Source of the DNA: Verrucomicrobiota bacterium | GTDB lineage: Bacteria > Verrucomicrobiota > Verrucomicrobiia > Limisphaerales > Fontisphaeraceae | DNA: 49,706 nt | Direction of reading: 5' to 3' | Assembly (NCBI GenBank): GCA_037139415.1 | Contig: JBAXGN010000030.1 | Span: 1-49,706 of the forward strand | In this document: piece after piece, positions 15,868 through 25,802 of the stretch | Layout of the letters: each line of letters begins with the position of its first letter | How positions within the stretch are numbered: the first letter of the stretch is position 1 | Translations under genes and position numbers: made by a program | The notes under the pieces: generated by a model | What the model saw: only the letters and a program-made list of their open reading frames with translations | What the model was told of the DNA's origin: nothing | Databases searched by the model: none

Positions 15868-18800
15868 TCACCTCGCCAAGAGATTCACCGCATGCACCGT
15901 TCGGGTTCGCTCCTCGATTTCAGCGGGGAGACTGCCTTTGAACCACGCCTTGGCGCGATAGGTGAATTGTCCGGGCTCCGGCATACAACGCACGGGACCA
16001 CCTTGCAGTGCCTGGGGAAGGCCCACCGGCAACTGCGTGGTTTGTGCGTTCTCGTGACACCCCGCGCACGCCTTGGTTTCGCCGGGGCGGGCATAGATCC
16101 AGGTCCTTTGGTTATTGATGACGCGGCGATCGCAATCGAGAACCTGCAAATGGACCAACCGGTCCGCCGGCAGCTCGAGGTAAAAGGACCCATCCGCCGC
16201 CAACGGCACCGTGCCCAGCACGCGACCCTGTGTGCCGCCGTGGTTTTTCCACACCGGATCCGGACCGGTATGCGTCGCATGCCGGCTTGGCACGGGCATT
16301 CCCTCCACGAGGCGGATCAGCCGGCCACGCCGCCGCACTTCCGGTTCCTGCGTATTAAAGACGCTCGCGCACAGCATGCGTCCGGAAGATTCGGTCGGGG
16401 AGTCGGTGGCCAGCGCGGGCGGTGGCCGCCGGGCAATGACGGGGCGGGCCTCGTAATCCGCCGTAGTGGGATCGTTATAGATCAATTGTAAATGCCCTGA
16501 ACGCGGGTCCAGCCGGTAAATTCCCAGGTCCACCTTTTTCCGATCCGGCGTTTTTAACGTCGTCGCACACAGGATGGTTCCATCGGCTAAAGGCATCGGC
16601 GTAGTGTAGGCTCGGGTTTTAAAATCCGGGCAGATGAGCTGCTCGCCATCGCGGGAGCCCACGAGGGCCAGACCGCCCTGGGTCGCGACCACAATTCGGC
16701 CATCCGGCATGCCCTGCGGTTGGGTCATGCGTAACACCCGGTGGGTCAGCGGCGCTTCCTGGCCGTCATCGGGTCCCGGTTGACCGTGGTCGAGCGCCCG
16801 CCAGAAGGCCCGCCGTTCGGGGCCGTAAATGACGGTATCGCGCGTGCCATCCGGGTGCATGGCATGCAGCACCAGTTCCGTTTTGTTGCGCGAATAAAAC
16901 ACCTCCAGGCGGCTGAAAACAATTCGGCCATCTGGTAGAATCGCCGGTTCGTTATCCCGGCCAATATTCGTGGCAATGGGCTGGAACGATGCGCCATCGG
17001 CGGAAAGAATACCCAGGGCTGTGCAGAGATACCCGTGATACTCATCGCGAATTCCCGTATGGCTGGAGGCGCAAAGAATGCGGCCATCCGGCAAAAAGAC
17101 CGGTCCCACATAATGATACGCTCCATGCGTAAGCTGCCGCAAGCCGGTCCCGTCGATATTCATAATCCAGATATGCCACCAGAGGCTATCCGCTTCCCGT
17201 CGCGTGAAGACCACTTGGCGCGCATCCCAGGAAAGTTCCGGCTCGCCAATCCAGCCGTTCGTGAACGGCGTCAGGCGCGTCACCTTGCCATCCGGCTGCG
17301 GTGGGCTGAGCAGGTAAAGATTGTCGCCTGGACGATACGATGGTCCTTCATCCGTCACCACATACGTCTGCCGCCAGCGATCTGCCTGCTCCACCGTTTG
17401 GGGGGTATTGGGTAGATCGTTGGCTCCTTTGATGAATAGCAGCGCGTTAAAGTTCGTGCCGTAAATTCCCGGTAAATTTCCCGCGCCGGTCACTGCCGAT
17501 GCCTCCCTATGGACCTCGGTCACCGGCCTGAACGTTTCCTCCGGTCCCGGCCCCCCGTTTGCCCGGAGGGCATCTTGGGCCGCGTTGCGCACCGTGCCAT
17601 AGGGATGGGTGGCGGCGGCACGGCGCAATAACGCCAGGGTCTCGGGCGTTCCCAAATCAGCCAGCGCCTGCGCGGCGGCCAGCCGCACTTCCAACACCGA
17701 TTTTTCGTCGTCCATGATTTTGGCCATCAGCGCGGTGTGCGGCGTCGCCTTCAGCAAGCCCAGCGCGCGCAAAAAGGCCTCGCGCCAGCGGGGGCAGGGA
17801 TCATTGAACTCTTCGTCCTTGAAGGTGCGGCTCCAGCCATAATCCCCCTCGGCTTTGGCTTCGGCTAAAATCCGCGCCAACGGCGCAACGGCCCGGGCAT
17901 CCCCCAGCCAGCCCAATGCTTTTGCCGCGTTGATGCGCACCCAGCCGTTGGTGTGTTCCAAAAGCGCGGTCAACCGCGGCAGATCAGCGGCATCGGTACA
18001 CACGCACGGCAGCCACGTAGCCATGCGTTCGGCCGGAAACACCGGCCAGGCCAAATCCGGTCGAGGATTGTCCACCCTCCGGGCCATTCCGAGCTGGGTA
18101 AACGCCTGTTCTGCCGCCTCCTGACGAAGCCCGGCCACCATCAGCAAATGACGCGTGAGCCGATGCGCAACCTCCGGCTGATACAGCACAAATGTGTCAT
18201 GATCTCCCGGCAGGTTGGCCATCAGCCGGGGAGCCAGCGCAGTCAACGTTTCGCGATCCTGCGGATCATCCAACGGCAGGCGGCTCAGCGCATGGATGAT
18301 CCAGTAAGGCGTCTCCAACATGCGATCATCCGAAGGAAACTTCATGTCATCATCAACCGGGACTTCGGCGGGATTCTTGCCGTTTAACAGCTTGGCAAAA
18401 CGCGCGTATGCCGCCAACAACGGCCCCACCACCCGACGATCACCCGTGTCCCCCAAAGCCTCTGCTGCCGCCCTGGCCCAGAAAGGATTTCCCAACTGTG
18501 TCACCAGATAATCCCGCCCCTTGGCCTCGCCCAACTGGCCCAACGCCCGCAGCCCGGCACGTACCGCCGGACGACTGGCCTGATCGTTGGCGGGCACCGC
18601 ACCTAAATTTTGCAGCACCAATGCTGTCGCTCCGGCACCGCCCAGCGCACCCAGCGCGCGCAAACCCCGTTCCCGCTGCCAGTCTGTCTCGGGATCTTTG
18701 GCTACTGCAGATTGCCCGTTGATCTCAATCTCCCGAAACGTGGTGGGGAACTGCTTGTTCTCAGACCCAAGGCTGGTAATGCGCACAAACCGCGCCGGTC

Positions 18801-19614
18801 GGGAGGCAAACGGGATATCCCAGGTTACCGGCGTAAGCTTCTGCCCACTCGCGACCGTCATGAATTGGTTGCCATCCAGACTGGTAGCCACGTCGTAGTT
18901 GGTCACGCAATAACCCGCGCCATACTGATGCACGGTCACCCGTTCGACCTGTTGGGTGGTTCCCAGATCCAACTGGCACCATTGTGGCACCGGAACATTC
19001 TTCGTCTGCCAATAGCCCGGTCCCAACTGGCCGTCGATCAAAACTTCCAGGGGGCCGCGATACGTGCTGGATGCCGTCATCTGCCAGGGCGCAGTCGTGC
19101 GCGTCCGGGACTTTTGGAGCAACGCCCGCACCTCATCAGGGATGCCATCCGCCGGAACGCTCCGCCACCAAGTGCGCCATGCTTCCGCCTGTTGTTGCCG
19201 CACCGCCGCCGGGGCCAGGGCATCAAACGGGAATTCCAGGCCGGTAAGCGCCGTCAACGCCACCTGCGCACCTTGGCGCGTCAGCCAATCCGAATCGTCG
19301 AGATGCTGCAGCAACGGTGCCACGGCACTCCGCTCTCCACACCAGCCAAGCGCCAGCACCGCCTGACGGCGCACTTTGGGAGATGGATCCTCCAGACATG
19401 TCACCAAACGGGGCCCGGCTTGGCGGGCGCGCAAAAATCCCAGCGCCTCCGCGGCCCGCACACGCACCGATGAGGAGGCATCGGCCAGCTTTGCCAATTG
19501 TTCCTCTATCTGTTGTTCATAAGGGCCGGCCGCAGCCATAGCCGCCATCTTTGGCAGGTTTCCCAATACCAGGAAACCTGCCACCACGATTATAAATTTG
19601 TTTTTTTGAGTCAC
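15868..19614 (-). CDS. Exported HEAT / discoidin / beta-propeller protein with a CXXCH motif
   Basis: A 1248-residue multidomain protein with an N-terminal signal or anchor segment (about 1-30). In order: HEAT-like repeats (about 30-150); a discoidin-type domain (about 175-305, with VPVPQWCQLDLGTTQQVERV); more HEAT repeats (about 315-720, with FTNGW...NAAKALGWLG); a TolB-like beta-propeller (about 740-1080, with IWIMNIDGTGLRQLTHG); and a C-terminal part with CAGCHEN (near 1181), a heme c-binding CXXCH motif. The propeller plus CXXCH tail resembles PVC proteins related to the hydrazine synthase alpha-subunit fold. That resemblance is structural and does not mean anammox. It probably acts in the periplasm or at the surface. 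It sits between DUF6288-like and GH127 genes, 18 bp after the first. Confidence 0.8.
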   Translation of the reverse strand: MTQKNKFIIVVAGFLVLGNLPKMAAMAAAGPYEQQIEEQLAKLADASSSVRVRAAEALGFLRARQAGPRLVTCLEDPSPKVRRQAVLALGWCGERSAVAPLLQHLDDSDWLTRQGAQVALTALTGLEFPFDALAPAAVRQQQAEAWRTWWRSVPADGIPDEVRALLQKSRTRTTAPWQMTASSTYRGPLEVLIDGQLGPGYWQTKNVPVPQWCQLDLGTTQQVERVTVHQYGAGYCVTNYDVATSLDGNQFMTVASGQKLTPVTWDIPFASRPARFVRITSLGSENKQFPTTFREIEINGQSAVAKDPETDWQRERGLRALGALGGAGATALVLQNLGAVPANDQASRPAVRAGLRALGQLGEAKGRDYLVTQLGNPFWARAAAEALGDTGDRRVVGPLLAAYARFAKLLNGKNPAEVPVDDDMKFPSDDRMLETPYWIIHALSRLPLDDPQDRETLTALAPRLMANLPGDHDTFVLYQPEVAHRLTRHLLMVAGLRQEAAEQAFTQLGMARRVDNPRPDLAWPVFPAERMATWLPCVCTDAADLPRLTALLEHTNGWVRINAAKALGWLGDARAVAPLARILAEAKAEGDYGWSRTFKDEEFNDPCPRWREAFLRALGLLKATPHTALMAKIMDDEKSVLEVRLAAAQALADLGTPETLALLRRAAATHPYGTVRNAAQDALRANGGPGPEETFRPVTEVHREASAVTGAGNLPGIYGTNFNALLFIKGANDLPNTPQTVEQADRWRQTYVVTDEGPSYRPGDNLYLLSPPQPDGKVTRLTPFTNGWIGEPELSWDARQVVFTRREADSLWWHIWIMNIDGTGLRQLTHGAYHYVGPVFLPDGRILCASSHTGIRDEYHGYLCTALGILSADGASFQPIATNIGRDNEPAILPDGRIVFSRLEVFYSRNKTELVLHAMHPDGTRDTVIYGPERRAFWRALDHGQPGPDDGQEAPLTHRVLRMTQPQGMPDGRIVVATQGGLALVGSRDGEQLICPDFKTRAYTTPMPLADGTILCATTLKTPDRKKVDLGIYRLDPRSGHLQLIYNDPTTADYEARPVIARRPPPALATDSPTESSGRMLCASVFNTQEPEVRRRGRLIRLVEGMPVPSRHATHTGPDPVWKNHGGTQGRVLGTVPLAADGSFYLELPADRLVHLQVLDCDRRVINNQRTWIYARPGETKACAGCHENAQTTQLPVGLPQALQGGPVRCMPEPGQFTYRAKAWFKGSLPAEIEERTRTVHAVNLLAR

Positions 19615-19632
19615 TGCGTGTTCATCTCCAGA

Positions 19633-22134
19633 TTACGGTTTGTTCCCGGATGCGGTCGTGGACGGGCGAATGCTGCGCAACGCGGGTTGAGTAGTCGCGG
19701 TTTCGATGGCTTTGATGGCCTCCTGCACGGCTGTGACTCTCCGGTTGTTGAGTTCACCGGCAGGGAATTCCCCCCGCTTGCATTGCTCGTTCAAGGCCAC
19801 AATCAATTCTTTCAACGCTGGAATCACTGGACGGGCTGCTGTGCCATAACTCACGATTTCCTTCATGATTTCCCCGGTTCGTTTTTCGCTGCCGTGACCG
19901 CCCTGGGTTTTTGCAAAAATCACCCCGACGTCGATCCCCTCCTTGAAATGATACTTGGTCAGGGCTTTGAATCCGCCCATGCGGATTTCATTGCCAAACA
20001 TCGTGTCCGCCGGACACCGCGTTTTCACGGCCTCGAGAATATCCGGTGCTAGTGCCTGCACATCATCCGCCGTCAGTTTGTGTTCAAAAAGGTCCCGCAG
20101 CGTGGCGCGCGCCATGCCATCCGCGTTCTTTGAAATTGCGCGTACCGCCGGATAGAGCAGTTCCGGACTGATATCTTTGACGGACGATCGCAACAAGCCC
20201 TTGAACAAAGCCGCCGCCAATTCGCCATGCGTGAGCTGAATGGGGTCGGCCCAGGCAATCGGCTGGAGCGGTTCGGCGGTCCGGGCGACCGCCTTGAGCA
20301 TGTCGGGGATGACTGGTTTGGCGATATCCCCCATGTTCTTCAAAGCATTGGCGGCCTTGACCCGCAGCCAGCGGTCTTCGTGCGTGAGCAGCCGGACCAG
20401 GACGGGTAGCGCCTCGGCGCACTTCAGGTAACCAAGCGTCTCGCAAGCACTCTGGCGGACATGCGCGTCGGGGCCTTCCGCCATGGTGATTAACTGGGGG
20501 ATCATCGTCACCGCCTCGGGCCGTTTGGCCAACTCCTCCGCCGCCCAGCCACGGACGACCGGCGACCAATCGCCGAATGCCGCCACGATTTCCTTCGTGC
20601 TTTTCTGCCGGCGCTCCACATCAAAGCGTCCGGAGGCGATGGCCTCAGCGACATCCTTTTTGCTCAGCCAGCTCGACCGCGCCGCGTCCCGACCGGTGAT
20701 CCAGAGTTTTTTCAGCGGCAGGGAATAGGTGAGCACGTAGCAGGCGTTCGGGCTCAGGCCATAGTAGCCGCTTTTGCCGTAATAGGTATTATCGTCGGTT
20801 TTGCCGGGGCCGTATTGTTCACCGCCATCATAGGTGAAGGAACCATCGCAACGCCGCACGAGATCAAGATGCCAGGTGGCTTCCTTGAAAAATGCGGCGG
20901 TCGCATCCGGTCCGCCAACATTGGCACCCATCGCCCCCCACAGATAACTGAATCCCTGGCCGGTGTGCCCGTACTCGCGGTTTTCATACGAGGCCGTGAC
21001 CATCTTCGCAAAGAACTGCGCTTCCTTGGCCCGGTCGCCCTGGACGCCGAACAACACAGCCGTCATGGCGTTCTTGCCGTTATTATCATGATATGGCCAT
21101 GGCATGTGTTCGCCATAAGGAATCGCGCCTTTGTCCACATAATAGCCGAAGAACTTGGAGGCCCGGTCAATCGCGGGATCAATCTCCGGATCGGACACGC
21201 CGCATTTTTTCCCCATGATGATCGCCAGGTTGCCGATCAAGCCAGCGGCATTTACCGGACCATACGGCGGGATGGACCCGTGAAGCTGGCCATCCGAAGT
21301 GAGGCTGGCAATGCCGTGCCCAAAGGTGCCATACATGCTCTGCCCCTTCGCGAGCGACACCGTATATTGCCGAATGGCGTGCAACACTTCCTGGTCGCCG
21401 GTGAGCAGATAGTACTCGCTGAGGAAGAGGTTGCGGTAACCCCAATCCCAGACCACCATACCGTCTTTCAATTCCAGTTTCAGCGTGGGCGGCCCGATCT
21501 TCCGGGCAAGTTCCTGCACGCGCGGCATGCAGTCGCGGTTGCCGGTGGCCATCAAAGCCAGACCGTTGATGGCGCCCCAGATATCCGCTTTCAGCGGCTC
21601 CCGCTCCAACGCCTTGCAGGCCTCATCAAAAATACGCTTGGACTTGGGGCAATTGTACGGCGCGGTATCGCTGTAGGTTCCCATGACTCGCAGCTTGAGT
21701 TGGACTTCTTCGGTTTTACCCGCCCGCCAGCGTGTCAGTTTCAAGACGCCTTGATTGGCTTCCTGCTCGGCCTCCTGGATGGCAATGGCGATGCTCTTCC
21801 GGGCGTCGTTGGTAAACCGTTTGCCACCCGCGCCCAAGATGATGTCATCCACTTTCATCACGCCATCCGCCGGTGACTTGGCACCAACATGCGTAACCAG
21901 GATTTGCCGGCTGGCCGTCGTGGTTCGCCCCTGAACGCTCTCAAAAAAATTCGTCGCCTTGGTATAAATCCAGCCGCGCAATCCGGTGGAACCCAGATTA
22001 TAGGTCAGCGTGCGATCCACGTTATTGCTGCGCGTAAGATCGGGCGGCGGCGGTACCGGTGCCGCCGCGCAAACACGGAGGATGCTCATGGCCAAGACGA
22101 ACACTCCAAGAATACGCTTCATGTGCTGATTCAT
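19633..22134 (-). CDS. Exported DUF6288-like protein with PDZ and HEAT repeats
   Basis: An 833-residue protein with a signal peptide (residues 1-25, ending RVCAAAP). An N-terminal segment (TYNLGSTGLRGWIY) and a PDZ-like domain (about 70-145, SPADGVMKVDDIILGAGG) fit the DUF6288 family common in planctomycetes and verrucomicrobia. A middle alpha-toroid (about 160-490) contains WGYRNLFLSEYYLLTG and similar terpenoid-cyclase-like helices. HEAT repeats follow (about 530-640, with ACETLGYLKCAEALPVLVRLL). No catalytic site is evident. It is the first gene of the leftward operon leading into the HEAT/propeller and GH127 genes. An ATG at 22122 (MKRILG) is an alternative start. Confidence 0.75.
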   Translation of the reverse strand: MNQHMKRILGVFVLAMSILRVCAAAPVPPPPDLTRSNNVDRTLTYNLGSTGLRGWIYTKATNFFESVQGRTTTASRQILVTHVGAKSPADGVMKVDDIILGAGGKRFTNDARKSIAIAIQEAEQEANQGVLKLTRWRAGKTEEVQLKLRVMGTYSDTAPYNCPKSKRIFDEACKALEREPLKADIWGAINGLALMATGNRDCMPRVQELARKIGPPTLKLELKDGMVVWDWGYRNLFLSEYYLLTGDQEVLHAIRQYTVSLAKGQSMYGTFGHGIASLTSDGQLHGSIPPYGPVNAAGLIGNLAIIMGKKCGVSDPEIDPAIDRASKFFGYYVDKGAIPYGEHMPWPYHDNNGKNAMTAVLFGVQGDRAKEAQFFAKMVTASYENREYGHTGQGFSYLWGAMGANVGGPDATAAFFKEATWHLDLVRRCDGSFTYDGGEQYGPGKTDDNTYYGKSGYYGLSPNACYVLTYSLPLKKLWITGRDAARSSWLSKKDVAEAIASGRFDVERRQKSTKEIVAAFGDWSPVVRGWAAEELAKRPEAVTMIPQLITMAEGPDAHVRQSACETLGYLKCAEALPVLVRLLTHEDRWLRVKAANALKNMGDIAKPVIPDMLKAVARTAEPLQPIAWADPIQLTHGELAAALFKGLLRSSVKDISPELLYPAVRAISKNADGMARATLRDLFEHKLTADDVQALAPDILEAVKTRCPADTMFGNEIRMGGFKALTKYHFKEGIDVGVIFAKTQGGHGSEKRTGEIMKEIVSYGTAARPVIPALKELIVALNEQCKRGEFPAGELNNRRVTAVQEAIKAIETATTQPALRSIRPSTTASGNKP

Positions 22135-22186
22135 GCTTGTGGTTATTTTAGCGCAGCCAAGCTACGACCTTTCACGTAAATACCGG

Positions 22187-25100
22187 TTACCGTCGCGTCT
22201 TATAGGCTTTCTCGTAGCGATCCGACTCAGCCAATGCTTTACGCAGACCGACGAGACGGCGATCCGTAAAGGGCAGGTTCGGGCGGACGCGGCGGAGCAT
22301 GGGGTCGGTCTGGAATTCCGACTTGATAAATGCGACTTCGTCGGTGGGAAGCTTGAAGGCTTTGGCTACGATTTTGTCAAGCGCGTCCAAAGTCCCGGCG
22401 AGGGATTTCTCGTAGTTCGTGTGATCGAAGTCGGCGACCGTCTGCTGCCAGGTTTTGAGCGTGGCGGGCGTCGGGATGGGGATTTCCACCATGACGTTCC
22501 GCGAAAGGGAGGCCCCAGTTTGCAAGGCCAGCCCTTCGGCGAAGCAGCGGGCAATGGTTTCATCATTCATGGCAATCCAGTGGAGAAGGTCATCGCCGGG
22601 CTGGACGATCCAGAGTCCATCGCGCTCAAACACAGTTGGCTCGCCGATTTTAACAGACTTGCCGGTCTGGAGTTCCTCGGCCCATGCCACTTTTCCCTGG
22701 GCGGCTTCGGTGACGATGACTTTAAGGGTGGTGGGCGCGCTTTGGGCGAGCTTTCCCAGCAACACTTCTTCGCGGCGGTGCAGGTTCTCGCAGGCAGCCA
22801 GGAACTCCCCACGCAATTGCACGAGCCGGGCCTGTTGCGCGGCCAGTTTATCGGACCACGGCAGGCGCCGAACGGTGGTTGGATAAACGTTGCACCGGGC
22901 ACGAAACAAAATGGCTTCACGCTGCGAAAAAGCGAAGAAGTACTGGTAAAGCCGGGACAGCACCAAAAAATCGAACGGAAACCCGGCCAAGGCAGCTTTC
23001 GGAAAAAATAAGGTTGCCGTATTGAGAATGACACACTTATCCGGCTCAAACGGCGCGAAAGTCAACGCCGTGGAAATTCGGTGAATCGCAAAACCCGCCT
23101 TTGGCAAGATGTCTTCAAACCGCCATAGGCTCGCGTCATCCATTCGGTTTACGTCAATATTTCTATTGACTGGGTCGCCTTCCATTCGGCAGGCAACGAT
23201 GTTCTCGCCTTTGAACACATCTTTCCCCCCCTTCTCCACTTCGTGGACCGAACCGCGAAACGCTGCTCCCATGCGGATCATATCCGTCTGTTCCCATCGC
23301 AGCTCACGTTCATCGGCCGGCTTGGTCAGCGCCCAGTCCTCAATCGTGTTTTTCGCCTTGCCGACCCAGAAAGTTTGCACGATGTCCTCGAAGGTCGGTC
23401 CGACGAAACGATCCAGGATGGCTTTTCGTTCCGGCGTAATCTTGGTGAGGATACGGCCATCGGCGGTGAACACATCCGCGTAGGGCATCTCAACGAGGGT
23501 GGTTTTATGCAAGTCGAACTCGACGTGTTTCTGGTCAAAGCCGGTGAACTTGGCGCAGCGCTCGTCGGCGACACGCAAGCGAATCTTGTCTTCGGGCGTC
23601 GGCGGGCGCTTCTCCGCGATCAGGATGATCGGCACGACGTCGGCACTGAAGATCATCGGCCCGATGAGTTCGAGGTCCACGATTTCACGGAGGGTCCATC
23701 GGCCGCCAAGCGAAAAGAGCTTGCGGAGGGCCCGGTTGTCGTCGTTATCGCAGAAAGAAATAGGCACCACGAAACCGACCTTGCCGGGACGGTTGTTGCC
23801 ATTGGCGGCGCGGCACCAACCTTCCATCGCTTTGTACAGAAACAGCGAATATAGATCTATGTTGGCGGATACTTCCTTGAAAAAGAGGGCGTCCTCCGGG
23901 TTGAGGCTGGCTTCCTGGCGCTCGGGCCGGACGTAAGGCGGATTCCCAACGACGGCGGCGTATTCGGGCAGATCAACGAGGGAGAAATCGGTGAGATGTG
24001 CGTCGAACAACCCTTCGGCAAGCGCTTGGTGGCGAAGTGAATTGTGGCCGCCGGTGATGGCGGTTTCGGGAAAGCCGCGTTGTTTGATTTCATCGCGAAA
24101 GATGAACAAATGCCAGAGCATCTGGATTTGGGCAACCATCGCGGAGAAGGCGTTGAGGTCGTTGCCGCGCACGTTGGCAAGGGCTTCCAATACATCGTCG
24201 AAGGAGGCCACACCCTTGGCCGCCGCATCCCCGGCAACCGCTTTAAACGCTTCGATCAAGAATGTGCCGAGGCCGCAGGCGGGATCGAGAACCTTATCGC
24301 CTTTCTGGAGGCCCAACTGGCGAACGATGTAGCGGGCGATGTCGGGCGGCGTGTAATGCTCGCCAAGGCGCTTGCGCTGGCTGGTCTCGAGAAACTGGCC
24401 GTAAATATTGCTGAGCACGTCTTGCTCGATGGTCGCGAAGTCAAAGTGCGACAGGTAGAACAGGGCGCGCTCGATGGCGACGGAGAGGTGGGGGTCGCTG
24501 TTTGCCAGCACCCAGTCGAGTTCGTTTTCACCGAAGATGATGGCGTTCAGCTTGGAACCCTCGAGGTACGTTTCGCGCACGAGGCGTCCATAGCTGGTGC
24601 CGAAATAGTGGTGCATCTGCTGGAAGGCCGCGATGCCGCCGTTGCAGAGGTATTTCTTCTCGCGGAAAAAACCATGATCCTCGAAGAAACGGAGCACCAT
24701 GCAGCGGGAAAGCAGGAGGCTGGCGGTTTCGGCGGCGAGCAGATCAAGGGCCTTATCCTGGTCCCCTTTGGTCCGTTCAAGATATTGCGGCAGCGTGAAA
24801 CAGCCAAGGCGGGCGATGGGGACATCGCGCTTCACCGCCGTGTAGATCGCGAGCACGTCCTTCCGGTGTTGCTTGAACGCCTCCCGGCTGTTCAGTTCCT
24901 GACCGGCCAGACGAAACGGATCAAAGTGGAACTCCCGAACGCCGTACTTTGAGCGAAAATCATCGAGGAGTTGTTGCACCGCCATAGCCGGACCAACCGC
25001 GCCTTCGAGCGCGCGACGGCAGGCGGTTTGCAGCAGTTGTGCCGAGGTGCGCATCGCGAGATAAAATTCGTTGCGGGCGCGCTCGAGCGCTTCCTCTTGG

Positions 25101-25717
25101 GCGAGGGTGAGCAGCTTGCCAAAGGCACTCAGTTTGACCCCGGCAATGGGATGGCCCTTATCCTCGCGGAACGCTTGCAGACGGCGGTTGACCCCGGCAT
25201 GAGCGGCGGAGATTTCAATACACCGTTCTTTGAACGTCGCCTCAGTCAACCCCGCCCATTGGATAACGATATCGAAGCTGGCGTCGTAGTTTGCGGAGCG
25301 CGTGGTGACGGCGCGCAGAATGAAGCAGGAAGGGTCGGTCATCGCAAACCACACGGTATCGAGATCAATGTATTTCGATTTTTCCGCAAAGGTGATGCGC
25401 CGACTGGCCTCGTTCAGGAAAATCTCCGGCTCATCCTTCGCTTCCAAGACCAGCCACCGCGACTTGACTTCCCGGCCTTTGGCGTCGAGCACCCCAGTGG
25501 GCGCCATTACCGCAACGTCGGGAATTCCGCCCTGTTCTGTGGCGGTATCGGTGAAGACATCCTCGGCGTTGAAACCCAGGAAGTACACGAACAAGTCCCG
25601 GATGAAGGGATACATGTTGCGCTCCTGACCACGCTGGCAGGAGATGATGCCACGAATGCATTCCTGAAAATCAATCGTCGGCCTCGTGCGTTTTGTTTCT
25701 GTTCGTTTCGGTGCCAT
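22187..25717 (-). CDS. Type IIG-like restriction-modification enzyme (nuclease-methylase-TRD fusion)
   Basis: A 1176-residue single-chain enzyme. The N-terminal nuclease shows PD (66-67) and EAK (92-94), the PD-(D/E)XK core. A helical linker leads to the N6-adenine methylase: RLGEHYTP, motif I DPACGLGTFL (478-487) and motif IV NPPY (592-595). The last about 400 residues form a target-recognition region with LPWSDKLAAQQ and coiled helices. It should methylate adenine and cut near its recognition site, as in Eco57I-class enzymes. The ATG at 25717 (MAPKRTETK) is chosen, because the longer frame upstream runs through the end of the methyltransferase gene and lacks family character. It follows the methyltransferase by 85 bp on the same strand. 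Confidence 0.85.
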   Translation of the reverse strand: MAPKRTETKRTRPTIDFQECIRGIISCQRGQERNMYPFIRDLFVYFLGFNAEDVFTDTATEQGGIPDVAVMAPTGVLDAKGREVKSRWLVLEAKDEPEIFLNEASRRITFAEKSKYIDLDTVWFAMTDPSCFILRAVTTRSANYDASFDIVIQWAGLTEATFKERCIEISAAHAGVNRRLQAFREDKGHPIAGVKLSAFGKLLTLAQEEALERARNEFYLAMRTSAQLLQTACRRALEGAVGPAMAVQQLLDDFRSKYGVREFHFDPFRLAGQELNSREAFKQHRKDVLAIYTAVKRDVPIARLGCFTLPQYLERTKGDQDKALDLLAAETASLLLSRCMVLRFFEDHGFFREKKYLCNGGIAAFQQMHHYFGTSYGRLVRETYLEGSKLNAIIFGENELDWVLANSDPHLSVAIERALFYLSHFDFATIEQDVLSNIYGQFLETSQRKRLGEHYTPPDIARYIVRQLGLQKGDKVLDPACGLGTFLIEAFKAVAGDAAAKGVASFDDVLEALANVRGNDLNAFSAMVAQIQMLWHLFIFRDEIKQRGFPETAITGGHNSLRHQALAEGLFDAHLTDFSLVDLPEYAAVVGNPPYVRPERQEASLNPEDALFFKEVSANIDLYSLFLYKAMEGWCRAANGNNRPGKVGFVVPISFCDNDDNRALRKLFSLGGRWTLREIVDLELIGPMIFSADVVPIILIAEKRPPTPEDKIRLRVADERCAKFTGFDQKHVEFDLHKTTLVEMPYADVFTADGRILTKITPERKAILDRFVGPTFEDIVQTFWVGKAKNTIEDWALTKPADERELRWEQTDMIRMGAAFRGSVHEVEKGGKDVFKGENIVACRMEGDPVNRNIDVNRMDDASLWRFEDILPKAGFAIHRISTALTFAPFEPDKCVILNTATLFFPKAALAGFPFDFLVLSRLYQYFFAFSQREAILFRARCNVYPTTVRRLPWSDKLAAQQARLVQLRGEFLAACENLHRREEVLLGKLAQSAPTTLKVIVTEAAQGKVAWAEELQTGKSVKIGEPTVFERDGLWIVQPGDDLLHWIAMNDETIARCFAEGLALQTGASLSRNVMVEIPIPTPATLKTWQQTVADFDHTNYEKSLAGTLDALDKIVAKAFKLPTDEVAFIKSEFQTDPMLRRVRPNLPFTDRRLVGLRKALAESDRYEKAYKTRR

Positions 25718-25802
25718 CGCTGATGGCAAAGCGTCGCAAAAGGCCAAGCGGCTAGCAAGACTCAAAAACGCGGACAAATGGAGAGCCGGAACATGGCAAA
25801 AA

